Shown: piece by piece, positions 6,124-14,842 of the stretch
Position numbering within the stretch: the stretch's first letter is position 1
Layout: each line of letters opens with the position of its first letter
Assembly (NCBI GenBank): GCA_937873685.1
Contig: CALMYO010000083.1
Coordinates: 1 to 34,430 of the forward strand
Source: an uncultured Paracoccaceae bacterium
GTDB taxonomy: Bacteria; Pseudomonadota; Alphaproteobacteria; Rhizobiales; Rhizobiaceae
Reading direction: 5' to 3'
DNA: 34,430 nucleotides
Notes under the pieces: model-generated
Database searches by the model: none
What the model was told of the DNA's origin: nothing
The model's input: the letters and a program-made list of their open reading frames with translations, nothing else
Made by a program: the position numbers and the translations under genes

Positions 6124-8685
6124 TCAACTGCGCGGCTTCGCGTTCTGCGGGTCGTACAGCGGCTTGTAGCCCACCGCCGCCACCTCGACGGGATAGGTCT
6201 CGCCGAAGTACTCGACGCCGAGCTTGCGCCCCTCCTGGCAATACGCCCACGGCAGGTAGGCCAACGCGATGTTGGTGCGAAGCGTCGGCCCGTAGGCGAC
6301 CGAGGTGGTGAACGAGCGCCGGCCGAGTTCGTCGACCAGCGTCTCGCCGGTCGCAGGATCCATCACCGGCATGATGCCGACCGGATAGCGCTTCACGCCC
6401 TTCGAATCGGTGTTGCCAGTCATCACCAGCGTGCACAGCATCGCCGGCTGGTGTTCACGGGCGCGGTATTCGAGGTGCTTCGCCTTGCCGCGGAAATCCG
6501 CCTCCTTCACCTTCGGGCGAGCCAGATCGGCCTCCAGCAGGTTGTACTCGGTCAGGAGGTCGGCGTTCTGCAACCGCAGCGATTTTTCCATGCGCCGCGT
6601 GTTGGCGTAGGTTTCGACGCCAACCGCGATCACGCCGGTGGAGCGCAGTGCGTCCCACACATCCAGCCCGTCCTCGTAAGCCATGTGCAGTTCCCAGCCC
6701 TGCTCGCCCACATAGGAGATGCGGAAGGCCGTGACATCGCGGCCGGCGATGCGCACCGGCTTGATGGCCGCAAACGGGAATTTCTCCGGATCGAGGCCGG
6801 CCGGATCCTCCACCACCTTCTTCAGGTTTTCGCGCGCGTTCGGCCCCCAGATGCCGATGGTGATGTATTTCTCCGTCACGTCGGTGACGGTGACGTCGAA
6901 GCCCTTCGCCTCGGCGACGCGGCGCATGTATTGGAAATCGCGCGGGCCGGCGTCGGCGCCGTCGATCACCCGGCAGCGGTCGGCCATGCGAATGACGGTG
7001 AGATCGGCCGCAACCATGCCCTCGTCATCGAGGAAATGGGTGTAGATGCCCTTGCCGATATTGGCGTCGCCGCCGATCCTGGCGGCGCAAATCCACTCCA
7101 TCAGTTCGACATGGTCCGGGCCTTCGACATCGTACATGGCGAAGTGCGACAGGTTGATGATGCCGCAGTTTTCCGTCAGTTCCAGGTGCTCGGCATTCGA
7201 GACGCGCCAGAAATGGCGGTTGTCCCACTCGTTCTCGCGCACCGGCACGCGGTCGGCGTACTTCTCCAGCAGATGGTTGTTGGCGGCATAGCCATGCGCG
7301 CGCTCCCAGCCGCCGAGTTCCATGAAATGGCCGCCAAGTTCCTTCTCGCGCTCGAACATCGGCGAGCGGCGCACGTTGCGACCCTTGGAGAACGGCTCGC
7401 GCGGATGGACGGCCGGGTTGTAGATTTTCATCGCCGTTTCGGTGCAGCGATCGTGGATGAACTGCTCGCGCGTCTGGTGCGGGTAGAAGCGGGCATAGTC
7501 GATCTGGTGATGGTCGATCGCCGTGCGCCCGTCGGTCATCCAGTCGACCAGCAGTTTCGCCATGCCGGGCGCATCCTTCACCCAGATACCCACCGCATAC
7601 CAAAGGCCGCGCACCTTCTGGCTTTCGCCCATCGACGGGCCGCCATCGGTCGTCACCTGCAGCAGCCCGTTGAAGGAATGGCTCTCGTTGTAGCCGAGTT
7701 CGGCCAGGATCGGCGTCAACTCCATGGCGCGCTCGAGCGGGCCCATGATCTGCTCCATGTCGAGGTCGCGTTGCGAGGGCGAGAGCCGGGCCTGCTCCTT
7801 TTCCAGAATGTCGCGCGGGTGGCAAAGGCGCGGATTGGTTTCCTCGTAGTAGCCCCACTCGATCTGGCCGCCCTCCGGCGTCTTCGGATCGCCCGTGTCG
7901 CGCATGTAGGCGGAGTTGCCCTGGTCGCGCAGCAGTGCGTAGCCGATGTCCTTGCCGGTCCCCTCAAACTCATGGAACGGGCCAAAGAAGGCCAGCGGAT
8001 GGTCGCCGGCCATCCCCGGCAAGCCCTCCCCCGCCATTTCGGCGATCAGCCGGCCCCACAGCCCGGCGCAAACGATGACATGGTCGGCCCCGATCGTGCC
8101 GCGCTGCGTTTTCACACCGCGAATGCGGCCGTTCTCGATCACAAGCCCGAGCGCCGCGGTGTTGGCGAAGGTCTTCAGCTTGCCCGAGGCGACCGCTTCG
8201 TCGACCAGTTCGCCGGCAACCGTCTGCGAGCGCGGCGCGACCAGCCCTGCGTCCGGATCGAACAGCCCGCCCTGCACCAGATGCTCCTCGATCAGCGGGA
8301 ACTTCTCCTTGATGCCGGCGGGATCGATCAGCCGCGCCCGTGTGCCGAACGCCTTGGCCGAGCCGACCTTGCGCCGTATTTCCTCCATGCGCGAATCATC
8401 GCCGACGCGGGCGACCTCCAGTCCGCCCACCTTGGCGTAGCGGCCGCGCTTCTCGAAGAAGTCGATCGAATACAGCGTCGTCCAGCATGACAGGAAATCA
8501 TGGCTGGTGGTGTAGCAGAAATCGGAAGCATGGCTGGTGGAGCCGATGTCGGTCGGAATCGCCGACTTGTCGATGCCGACGATGTCGTCCCAGCCGCGCT
8601 CGATCAGGTGATGGGCGACGCTGGCGCCGACGATGCCGCCAAGGCCGATGATGACAACCCGCGCGGTTTGAGGAAATGCCGACAT
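6124..8685 (-). CDS. FAD-dependent dehydrogenase fused to a GcvT domain (dimethylglycine/sarcosine dehydrogenase family)
   Basis: An 853-residue two-part enzyme. Residues ~8-430 are a DAO-type FAD oxidoreductase (VVIIGLGGIVGASVAHHL at 10-27). GSTSHASD has His52 at the position that holds FAD covalently in dimethylglycine and sarcosine dehydrogenases. Residues ~430-835 are GcvT plus its C-terminal barrel (ending GVEYFGETYPVEV), which binds tetrahydrofolate. The pair oxidatively demethylates N-methylated glycines and passes the one-carbon unit to folate. The exact substrate is not decidable from sequence. The ATG at 8685 has AGAGG upstream and puts the Rossmann motif at residue 10 as in relatives. 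A longer in-frame reading to 9087 overlaps nagZ and was discarded. No electron-transfer or folate genes lie nearby. Confidence 0.88.
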   Translation of the reverse strand: MSAFPQTARVVIIGLGGIVGASVAHHLIERGWDDIVGIDKSAIPTDIGSTSHASDFCYTTSHDFLSCWTTLYSIDFFEKRGRYAKVGGLEVARVGDDSRMEEIRRKVGSAKAFGTRARLIDPAGIKEKFPLIEEHLVQGGLFDPDAGLVAPRSQTVAGELVDEAVASGKLKTFANTAALGLVIENGRIRGVKTQRGTIGADHVIVCAGLWGRLIAEMAGEGLPGMAGDHPLAFFGPFHEFEGTGKDIGYALLRDQGNSAYMRDTGDPKTPEGGQIEWGYYEETNPRLCHPRDILEKEQARLSPSQRDLDMEQIMGPLERAMELTPILAELGYNESHSFNGLLQVTTDGGPSMGESQKVRGLWYAVGIWVKDAPGMAKLLVDWMTDGRTAIDHHQIDYARFYPHQTREQFIHDRCTETAMKIYNPAVHPREPFSKGRNVRRSPMFEREKELGGHFMELGGWERAHGYAANNHLLEKYADRVPVRENEWDNRHFWRVSNAEHLELTENCGIINLSHFAMYDVEGPDHVELMEWICAARIGGDANIGKGIYTHFLDDEGMVAADLTVIRMADRCRVIDGADAGPRDFQYMRRVAEAKGFDVTVTDVTEKYITIGIWGPNARENLKKVVEDPAGLDPEKFPFAAIKPVRIAGRDVTAFRISYVGEQGWELHMAYEDGLDVWDALRSTGVIAVGVETYANTRRMEKSLRLQNADLLTEYNLLEADLARPKVKEADFRGKAKHLEYRAREHQPAMLCTLVMTGNTDSKGVKRYPVGIMPVMDPATGETLVDELGRRSFTTSVAYGPTLRTNIALAYLPWAYCQEGRKLGVEYFGETYPVEVAAVGYKPLYDPQNAKPRS

Positions 8686-8856
8686 GTCAGTGCCTCTTTG
8701 TGTTTTGCGGACCCGTCCCGCCATGTCTGGAGGCAATAGCGTTTCGCGCACGGTTTTTGAATTGCGCGTTTCGACCCCGCCGCGCCTGAAAACGACATCG
8801 AAACCCGAGCCGCGAGGCCTGCTCGTTTTCGATACCCCAAGCCACCAACCGGCATG

Positions 8857-8886
8857 CTGACGTTTTTCCGCGATTTCCGCTATTCT
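8857..8886 (+). promoter_or_regulatory. Candidate promoter giving a leaderless nagZ mRNA
   Basis: CTGACG (8857-8862), 18 bases, then TATTCT (8881-8886). The predicted start of transcription falls at or a base or two before the nagZ ATG at 8894. No Shine-Dalgarno is present between them. This was read by eye; a promoter further upstream remains possible. Confidence 0.4.
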
Positions 8887-8893
8887 GCGCCCC

Positions 8894-9916
8894 ATGAACG
8901 AATCAAAAGCGATGATCGCCGGCTGCACCGGCCTTTCCCTCACCGACGAGGAACGCGCGTTCCACCGCGCCGAGCGTCCCTGGGGTTTCATCCTGTTCGG
9001 CCGCAACATTTCCGAACGCGAACAGATCCGCGACCTCGTCGCCGAATGGCGCGATCTTGTCGGCCGCCCCGATGCGCCGATCTTCATCGACCAGGAAGGC
9101 GGGCGGGTTCAGCGCATCCGCGAGCCGCTGCTGCCGCGCTATCCCTCCGGCCGCGCGATCGGCGAAGTTTATGCGCGCGACGCTGAGGCTGGCCGCCGTG
9201 CGGCGTGGCTGATGTCGCGTCTTCATGCGCTCGACCTGCGCTCTTTTGGCATCACCGCCGATTGCCTGCCGGTGCTCGACGTGCCGCTGCCCGGCGCCCA
9301 TGATGTGATCGGCGACCGCGCCTATTCCAGCGATCCTGATGCGGTGGCCGATCTCGGCCGCGCCGCCGCTTCCGGGCTGATGGCCGGCGGCGTGCTGCCA
9401 GTGATGAAGCACATGCCGGGCCACGGCCGCGCCTTCTGCGACAGCCACAAGGAACTGCCGGTTGTCGACGCGCCGCTGGATGATCTGCGCGCCCGCGATT
9501 TCGTGCCTTTCCGCCTGCTCAGTGACCTGCCGATGGCCATGACGGCGCATCTGGTCTTCACCGCGATCGATCCGGCCAACCCGGCTACCCATTCGAAGAA
9601 GGTCATTGAGGACATCATTCGCGGCGAAATCGGCTTCCACGGCTTGCTGATGAGCGACGACGTGTCGATGGAAGCGCTTTCTGGGGATTACCGGTCGCGG
9701 GCTCTCGCCATCATCGCCGCCGGGTGCGATGTGGTGCTGCATTGCAACGGCCGCATGGACGAGATGACGGCGGTCGCGAGCGCCGTGCCGCCGCTCGCCG
9801 GAAACGCGCTGCTGCGGGCGCAGGCCGCGCTGAGGGCGCTTGACGCCGGCAATGACGACAACACGGAAACGGCGCTGCGGGCGGAGTTCGAGACGCTGGT
9901 GACGCGCGCCGCCTGA
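8894..9916 (+). CDS. nagZ: Beta-N-acetylhexosaminidase, glycoside hydrolase family 3
   Basis: A cytoplasmic enzyme that removes N-acetylglucosamine from anhydromuropeptides during peptidoglycan recycling. The 340 residues carry the GH3 NagZ signatures: DQEGGRVQRI (~58), KHMPGHGRAFCDSHKELP (~171), whose His is the acid/base loop residue, and LMSDDVSMEALSG with the nucleophile Asp. Length fits the family. The ATG has no ribosome site and may be leaderless. It heads the nagZ-scpA-scpB run with a 20-base gap to scpA. In most rhizobia I recall it follows the SPOR gene. Here it follows a divergent, unrelated gene. Confidence 0.95.
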   Translation: MNESKAMIAGCTGLSLTDEERAFHRAERPWGFILFGRNISEREQIRDLVAEWRDLVGRPDAPIFIDQEGGRVQRIREPLLPRYPSGRAIGEVYARDAEAGRRAAWLMSRLHALDLRSFGITADCLPVLDVPLPGAHDVIGDRAYSSDPDAVADLGRAAASGLMAGGVLPVMKHMPGHGRAFCDSHKELPVVDAPLDDLRARDFVPFRLLSDLPMAMTAHLVFTAIDPANPATHSKKVIEDIIRGEIGFHGLLMSDDVSMEALSGDYRSRALAIIAAGCDVVLHCNGRMDEMTAVASAVPPLAGNALLRAQAALRALDAGNDDNTETALRAEFETLVTRAA

Positions 9917-9936
9917 CGAAACGGGAGTAATCGCCT

Positions 9937-10773
9937 TTGGCGCAGACCGCGCACCAGACCGCCCAGCCCGATCTTCCCGACATCTGGGAGGACAATGGCG
10001 AGACGCGCGCGGCATCCGATCCGCAGTTGGTGGTCGATATCGGCGGCTTCGAGGGGCCACTCGACCTGCTATTGCATCTGGCGCGCAACCAGAAGGTCGA
10101 CCTCGCCCGCATTTCCGTGCTGCAACTGGCGGAGCAGTATCTGGCCTTCATCACCCGGGCGCGGGCGTTGCGGCTGGAACTCGCCGCTGACTACCTCGTC
10201 ATGGCCGCCTGGCTTGCCTATCTCAAGTCGAAGCTGCTGATCCCGAAGCCCCGGCCGGAACAGGGTGAGACCGGCGAGGAACTGGCGGCTCTGCTGCAGT
10301 TCAGGCTGAAACGCCTCGAGGCGATGCGCGATGCGGCGTCCAAGCTCGTCAACCGCAACCGCCTCGGTCGCGACGTGTTTGCCCGCGGCATGCCGGAAAG
10401 CGTGACGGTGAACAGGACTTCGGCCTTCAGCGCCTCGCTCTACGATCTGTTGACCGCCTACGCTGTCCAGCGCCAGCGTCGGGCCGTCACCAACGTACAG
10501 ATCGCACGGCGTGCCGTATGGTCGTTGAAGGATGCGCGCGCCATCCTAGATCGCCTGCTCGGCGAAAGGCGCGACTGGACCGCGCTTGATGTCTGGCTCG
10601 TCGCCTTCCTGCCCACGCCCGAGGCGCGGGTGACAGCGCTTGCGAGTTCGTTTGCGGCGAGCCTTGAACTGGTGCGCGAGGGCGCAATGGAGATCCGCCA
10701 GTCCGCGCCGTTTGCCCCGCTCTACATTCGGGCAGCGGTGCGCGGCGAGGCGAAGGAGACTGCCCATGGATGA
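9937..10773 (+). CDS. scpA: Segregation and condensation protein A
   Basis: The kleisin subunit of the SMC-ScpAB condensin, which organises and helps segregate the chromosome. 278 residues. The kleisin N-terminal motif is FEGPLDLLLHLARNQKVDLA (~38), then LAADYLVMAAWLAYLKSKLL. The C-terminal winged helix lies after ~200. The start is the TTG at 9937 with GGGAG nine bases upstream. The next in-frame ATG would delete the kleisin motif. The stop overlaps scpB by 8 bases, so the two are translationally coupled, as expected for partners in one complex. Confidence 0.94.
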   Translation: MAQTAHQTAQPDLPDIWEDNGETRAASDPQLVVDIGGFEGPLDLLLHLARNQKVDLARISVLQLAEQYLAFITRARALRLELAADYLVMAAWLAYLKSKLLIPKPRPEQGETGEELAALLQFRLKRLEAMRDAASKLVNRNRLGRDVFARGMPESVTVNRTSAFSASLYDLLTAYAVQRQRRAVTNVQIARRAVWSLKDARAILDRLLGERRDWTALDVWLVAFLPTPEARVTALASSFAASLELVREGAMEIRQSAPFAPLYIRAAVRGEAKETAHG

Positions 10774-11539
10774 GATGGATCCCGGCCAGGTGATTGAGCT
10801 TTGGCGCGACGCGGACGGGGACGATGCCGGCCGCGACGACGACCGCTGCGGCCCGACAGGACGGGCGGAAAACCCGGCCGCGCGGCTGATGCATTCGGAA
10901 GCGCTGCGCATGGCCGAAGCGCTGGTGTTCGCCGCTGCCGAACCCGTGGCCGAGGCCGATATCGCCGCCAAGCTGCCCGACGGCGTCGATGTGCGCGCGA
11001 TCATGGACGACTTGCAGCGCGTATATGACAAGCGCGGCGTCAATCTTGTGCGTCGGGGCAATGGCTGGGCATTTCGCACCGCGCCAGACCTGTCCTTCCT
11101 GATGAGCCGGGAGTCCACACAGCCGAAGAAATTGTCGCGCGCCGCTCTCGAGGTGCTGGCGATTGTCGCCTATCACCAGCCAGTCACCCGCGCCGAGATG
11201 GAGGATATCCGCGGCGTGGAAACAGCCAAGGGCACACTCGATGTGTTGATGGAGACCGGATGGATTCGCATGCGCGGCCGGCGCAAGACGCCCGGGCGGC
11301 CGGTCACATATGGCACGACGCCCGAATTCCTCGACCATTTCGGCCTTGCCGAACTGCGCGACCTGCCCGGCATGGAGGAGTTGCGCGGCGCGGGACTGCT
11401 TTCGGCGCGCATGCCCGACAATTTCTCCGTTCCGTTGCCGCCTGCCGACCCCGATGTGTTCGGCGACGACGAGGAACCGTTGCGCGACATCGATCTTGAG
11501 GAACTCGGCTTGTTGACACCCCGCGGCGGGGATGATTGA
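10766..11539 (+). CDS. scpB: Segregation and condensation protein B
   Basis: A 257-residue double winged-helix partner of ScpA in the SMC condensin. Visible signatures are LRMAEALVFAAAEPV, ALEVLAIVAYHQPVTRAEME and the second helix-turn-helix GTLDVLMETGWIRMRGRRKT, followed by RPVTYGTTPEFLDHFGL, the ScpB hallmark. It has an acidic N-terminal tail (WRDADGDDAGRDDD) and an acidic C-terminus. It starts at the ATG at 10766, inside the end of scpA. Confidence 0.94.
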   Translation: MDEMDPGQVIELWRDADGDDAGRDDDRCGPTGRAENPAARLMHSEALRMAEALVFAAAEPVAEADIAAKLPDGVDVRAIMDDLQRVYDKRGVNLVRRGNGWAFRTAPDLSFLMSRESTQPKKLSRAALEVLAIVAYHQPVTRAEMEDIRGVETAKGTLDVLMETGWIRMRGRRKTPGRPVTYGTTPEFLDHFGLAELRDLPGMEELRGAGLLSARMPDNFSVPLPPADPDVFGDDEEPLRDIDLEELGLLTPRGGDD

Positions 11540-11593
11540 GACGGGCGCGCCATTGCCGAAGCAGTGGTTTTTCGTGAATCGTTCGAGCAGGGC

Positions 11594-12694
11594 ATGGCGA
11601 ACAACAGGCTCCGCGCCTCGGGCGCCACGGCGGGGGTAACCTTCGCCGCCCGGCTGACCTTCGAGGACATCCATCTCAGTTTCGGCGAAACCGAAACGCT
11701 GCGCGGCGTGACCCTGACTGCCGAGCCGGGAGAGATCCTTTGCCTGCTCGGCCCGTCCGGCTCCGGCAAGACGTCGCTGTTGCGCATTGCCGCGGGCATT
11801 CAGCCGCAAACCAGCGGCCGCGTGTTGCTGAATGAACGCGAGATCGCCGGCCCGGACATCTTCTTGCCGCCGGAAAAGCGTTCGATCGGGCTGGTATTCC
11901 AGGATTTTGCGCTGTTTCCGCATATGTCGATCCTGGAAAACGTCCGTTTCGGGCTGACCAAGCTGTCGGTCGCCGATGGCCGCAAGGAGGCGCTGCATGC
12001 GCTGCGCCGCGTCGGGCTTGAGGGGCACGCGCAATCCTGGCCGCACGTGCTTTCCGGCGGCGAACAGCAGCGCGTGGCGCTGGCGCGCGCTCTGGTGCCG
12101 CGCCCCTCGGTGCTTCTGCTCGACGAGCCGTTCTCCGGCCTCGACACGCGCCTGAAGGATTCGGTTCGCGCCGAGACGCTGGCGATCCTGCGTGAAACGC
12201 GCGCCACCGCCATCATGGTCACGCACGATGCCGAGGAGGCGATGCGCATGGGCGACCGCATTGCGCTGATGGACAAGGGCAAGGTGGTGCAGGCAGGGCG
12301 GGCGGAAGACATCTACCACCGGCCGCAAAGCCTTTTCGTCGCCGGCTTCTTTGCCGAACTCAATGTGTTTGCGGCGGCCGTTTCCAACGGCGTTGCCGCA
12401 ACGCCGCTCGGCCCGGTTCCCGCCCCGGGCTTTCGCGACGGGGACGCCGTGTCGGCGGCCATCCGCACCACCGACATTCGCGTCGAAACGGCGGGGCCGG
12501 GCACGGCCGGACGCGTGATTGCGCGCCGCTTCGTTGGCGAGAGCGAACTTCTGGCGATCGCAATCCAGGGCAGCGACAAGCCGGTCAACGCGCGCATCAA
12601 GGCGGGCATACTTGCGCCACGCATTGCCGACGTGACGCTATCATTCGATACTAGCGACGTTTTGGTGTTTGAAACCGGGATCGAAAACGCCTAA
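11594..12694 (+). CDS. Orphan ABC transporter ATP-binding protein (FbpC/PotA-like, with TOBE domain)
   Basis: 366 residues. The ATPase domain has Walker [10 protein letters not shown]-loop [12 protein letters not shown], signature [15 protein letters not shown], Walker [13 protein letters not shown] and H-loop MVTHD. A C-terminal ~110-residue regulatory TOBE-like domain follows. The pattern fits the iron(III)/spermidine/sulfate importer group (CUT1-type, FbpC-like). No permease or binding protein is adjacent, so the substrate is unknown and it may energise a transporter encoded elsewhere. The ATG at 11594 is chosen over a GTG at 11564 that adds ten unconserved residues. Neither has a strong ribosome site. 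It sits between scpB and tatA, 54 bases after the former. Confidence 0.85.
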   Translation: MANNRLRASGATAGVTFAARLTFEDIHLSFGETETLRGVTLTAEPGEILCLLGPSGSGKTSLLRIAAGIQPQTSGRVLLNEREIAGPDIFLPPEKRSIGLVFQDFALFPHMSILENVRFGLTKLSVADGRKEALHALRRVGLEGHAQSWPHVLSGGEQQRVALARALVPRPSVLLLDEPFSGLDTRLKDSVRAETLAILRETRATAIMVTHDAEEAMRMGDRIALMDKGKVVQAGRAEDIYHRPQSLFVAGFFAELNVFAAAVSNGVAATPLGPVPAPGFRDGDAVSAAIRTTDIRVETAGPGTAGRVIARRFVGESELLAIAIQGSDKPVNARIKAGILAPRIADVTLSFDTSDVLVFETGIENA

Positions 12695-12731
12695 GTCACC
12701 GTCAGCACGCAATCCAAAGGGAGTGTTTGGA

Positions 12732-12950
12732 ATGGGTACCTTCAGTGCATGGCATTGGATCATCGTCCTGGTGATCGTGCTGCTGCTTTTCGGCCGCGGC
12801 AAGATCCCCGAACTCATGGGCGATGTCGCCAAGGGCATCAAGAGCTTCAAGAAGGGCATGACCGAGGAGGACGACAAGATGAAGACCGTCGAGCACAATG
12901 CCGACGAGCCTGTGTCGTCCACCAAGTCATCGGCCGAGCAGAAGAGCTGA
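12732..12950 (+). CDS. tatA: Sec-independent translocase subunit TatA
   Basis: 72 residues. A short periplasmic N-terminus and membrane helix ([20 protein letters not shown]) lead into the FGRGKIPE hinge. An amphipathic helix ([15 protein letters not shown]) and a charged tail follow. TatA oligomers form the pore for folded twin-arginine substrates in the inner membrane. The start is the ATG at 12732 with AAGGGAG upstream. An in-frame extension to 12669 overlaps the ABC gene and is not TatA-like. It is followed by tatB after 30 bases. Confidence 0.95.
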   Translation: MGTFSAWHWIIVLVIVLLLFGRGKIPELMGDVAKGIKSFKKGMTEEDDKMKTVEHNADEPVSSTKSSAEQKS

Positions 12951-12980
12951 CCGTAACCCAGTTCCGGGAGCCTGAGGGCC

Positions 12981-13760
12981 ATGTTGCCTGATATCGGGTG
13001 GTCGGAGATGCTGGTGATCGGCATCGTTCTGATCATCGTCGTCGGACCCAAGGACTTGCCGAAGATGCTGCGCAACTTCGGCAAGACGATGAGCAGCATG
13101 CGCAAGATGGCCGGCGATTTCCAGCGCCAGTTCAACGATGCGCTGCGCGAGGCGGAGCTTGACGACGTCAAGAAGACGGTCGACACCGTCCGATCGATGA
13201 ACCCGGCCTCCGATATCCGCAAGGCGTTGAACCCGCTCGGCAAGGTCGGTGAGGATATCCGCTCTGAATTGAAGAAGAGCATCGAGACCGGGCCGGCCAA
13301 GCCGTCGGCGACACAGGGCGACGGCGATGCGGCGGAACCCGCGCAGCCCGCCGCAGCGCCGGCGCAGCCCGCAGGAAACCCGACGCTGCGGCCAGCCCCG
13401 CCGGTCGCTGCAAGGCCGGAGCAGACACCGTCCGCCGAAGCGCAACCCGCTGCGGCTGGCGCGTTGACGCCGCCGGCGGGCGCCACGGCACCCCCGGCTG
13501 GCGTTACGCCGCCCGCGGCGGCGCGAAAGGCTGTCACAAGAAAGCCTGTAAAAGTAGTGGCAGCGCCCGCCAACGGCACGGCCGCGGCGCCGGCCGCGGA
13601 AAATCCGGCTGCGCGGCGCAAGACGGCCCAGCCCGGCGCTGAAACGGGCAAGCGCGAGGCGAAATCCGCCACGAAGTCCGCTGCCGTGGCATCGGGCAGC
13701 GCCAAGACGACCGCCAGACCGCGCGCAACAGCGGCAAAATCAAAGGATGGCGCGGCGTGA
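12981..13760 (+). CDS. tatB: Sec-independent translocase subunit TatB
   Basis: 259 residues. MLPDIGWSEMLVIGIVLIIV begins the membrane helix, followed by the GPKDLPKMLR hinge and an amphipathic helix. TatB partners TatC in recognising twin-arginine signal peptides. The C-terminal half (~110-259) is a long low-complexity Pro/Ala/Lys region, longer than in E. coli TatB (171 residues) but common in rhizobia. The stop overlaps the tatC GTG by four bases. Confidence 0.95.
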   Translation: MLPDIGWSEMLVIGIVLIIVVGPKDLPKMLRNFGKTMSSMRKMAGDFQRQFNDALREAELDDVKKTVDTVRSMNPASDIRKALNPLGKVGEDIRSELKKSIETGPAKPSATQGDGDAAEPAQPAAAPAQPAGNPTLRPAPPVAARPEQTPSAEAQPAAAGALTPPAGATAPPAGVTPPAAARKAVTRKPVKVVAAPANGTAAAPAAENPAARRKTAQPGAETGKREAKSATKSAAVASGSAKTTARPRATAAKSKDGAA

Positions 13761-14572
13761 CCACCACCAGCGACCAGGACGAGATTGAAAAGAGCGCCGC
13801 GCCGCTTCTGGAGCACCTGATCGAGTTGCGCCAGCGGCTGATCTGGAGCGTCGGCGCATTTTTCGTCGCTTTCCTCGTCAGTTTCTTCTTTGCAAAACCA
13901 ATTTTTAACGCCCTGACCAAGCCGTATCAATGGGCGGCGTCGATGGCCGAACTGCCCGATGCGCATGTGCAGTTCATCTATACCGCGCCGCAGGAGTTCT
14001 TTTTCACCCAGTTGAAGATCGGCATGTTCGGCGGCATGGTGCTGGCGTTTCCGATGATCGCCACCCAAGTGTACAAATTCATCGCGCCCGGTCTCTACAA
14101 GAACGAACGGCAGGCCTTCTACCCTTACCTGTTCGCAACGCCGATCCTGTTCTTCATCGGCGCGGCGCTGGTCTACTTCCTCGTCATGCCGATGGCGATG
14201 TGGTTCTTCCTGTCGATGGAGCAGGCCGGCGGCGAGGGTATGGCGCAGATCCAGCACCTGCCCAAGGTATCGGAGTATCTCGGGCTGATCATGACGCTGA
14301 TCTTCGCGTTCGGGCTGGTGTTCCAGCTTCCCGTGGCGATCACGCTGCTGGCCCGAGCCGGCCTTGTTTCGGCGGAGGCGCTGGTCGACAAGCGTAAATA
14401 TGCGATCGTGCTTGCCTTCGTGGCCGCCGCGATCCTCACCCCGCCCGATCCGCTGTCCCAGATCTCGCTCGCCCTGCCGACCGTGATCTTGTACGAGGTT
14501 TCGATCATCGCAGCGCGCTATGTGGAAAAGCAGCGCGCGGCGGCCGCCGCCGCAAGAGCTGCGCAGGGTTGA
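13757..14572 (+). CDS. tatC: Sec-independent translocase subunit TatC
   Basis: 271 residues with six membrane spans. It is the core receptor for twin-arginine signal peptides. N-terminal PLLEHLIELRQRLIWS is the conserved cytoplasmic HLxELRxR motif. Further signatures are YTAPQEFFFTQLKIG and FIAPGLYKNERQAFYP in the first periplasmic and cytoplasmic loops, and AILTPPDPLSQISLALP near the end. It starts at the GTG at 13757, coupled to tatB through a 4-base overlap. A 7-base stem (14561-14567 with 14582-14588) spans the stop codon and could be a weak end-of-operon hairpin. Confidence 0.96.
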   Translation: MTTTSDQDEIEKSAAPLLEHLIELRQRLIWSVGAFFVAFLVSFFFAKPIFNALTKPYQWAASMAELPDAHVQFIYTAPQEFFFTQLKIGMFGGMVLAFPMIATQVYKFIAPGLYKNERQAFYPYLFATPILFFIGAALVYFLVMPMAMWFFLSMEQAGGEGMAQIQHLPKVSEYLGLIMTLIFAFGLVFQLPVAITLLARAGLVSAEALVDKRKYAIVLAFVAAAILTPPDPLSQISLALPTVILYEVSIIAARYVEKQRAAAAAARAAQG

Positions 14573-14638
14573 ATTTTTCGGCCTGCGCGCTTTGATTCGG
14601 CCAAGTGTTCGGATATCGAATTCCCGAAATCGTGGATC

Positions 14639-14790
14639 ACCCCCACCCCTGACCCCTCCCCTCAAGGGGGAGGGGATTGCAGGCGCTGTCAAAACGACGC
14701 GCAACGAGGTTCCAGGCGTTCGCGAATGTGAGGCTTGGGCGGAACCGGCCGTCCCCCTCCCCCTTGAGGGGAGGGGTCAGGGGTGGGGGT
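14639..14790. repeat. Inverted pair of GC-rich elements (fixed-centre type)
   Basis: The 37-base arms 14639-14675 and 14754-14790 are perfect reverse complements around a 78-base spacer with no gene. Their first 32 bases are identical to the arms at 1280-1311/1387-1418, extended by AGGGG. The pair fills most of the tatC-serS gap and ends 52 bases before the serS ATG. Confidence 0.92.
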
Positions 14791-14842
14791 ATCCGACCAA
14801 AAGTGGCTCGAACTGAACTCAAGACGATACGACAGGTTTCCC

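Noticed and set aside
5776-8490. A 904-codon open frame antisense to the FAD/GcvT gene
   Set aside because: Its translation is His/Arg/Ala-rich without any domain and mirrors the well-supported gene on the other strand. Such shadow frames are normal at this GC content.
8686-9087. N-terminal extension of the FAD/GcvT protein
   Set aside because: It overlaps the nagZ start on the other strand, and the ATG at 8685 has a ribosome site and the right distance to the FAD motif.
10487-12328. A 613-codon antisense frame across scpB and the ABC ATPase
   Set aside because: It covers two clear genes with full motifs on the plus strand and has no recognisable domain itself.
12641-14704. A 687-codon antisense frame over tatABC
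   Set aside because: Low-complexity mirror of the tatB tail and tatC; no start signal or domain.
14783-14842. Earlier GTG start for serS inside the repeat
   Set aside because: It would add 20 residues encoded by the repeat; the ATG at 14843 gives the standard N-terminus.
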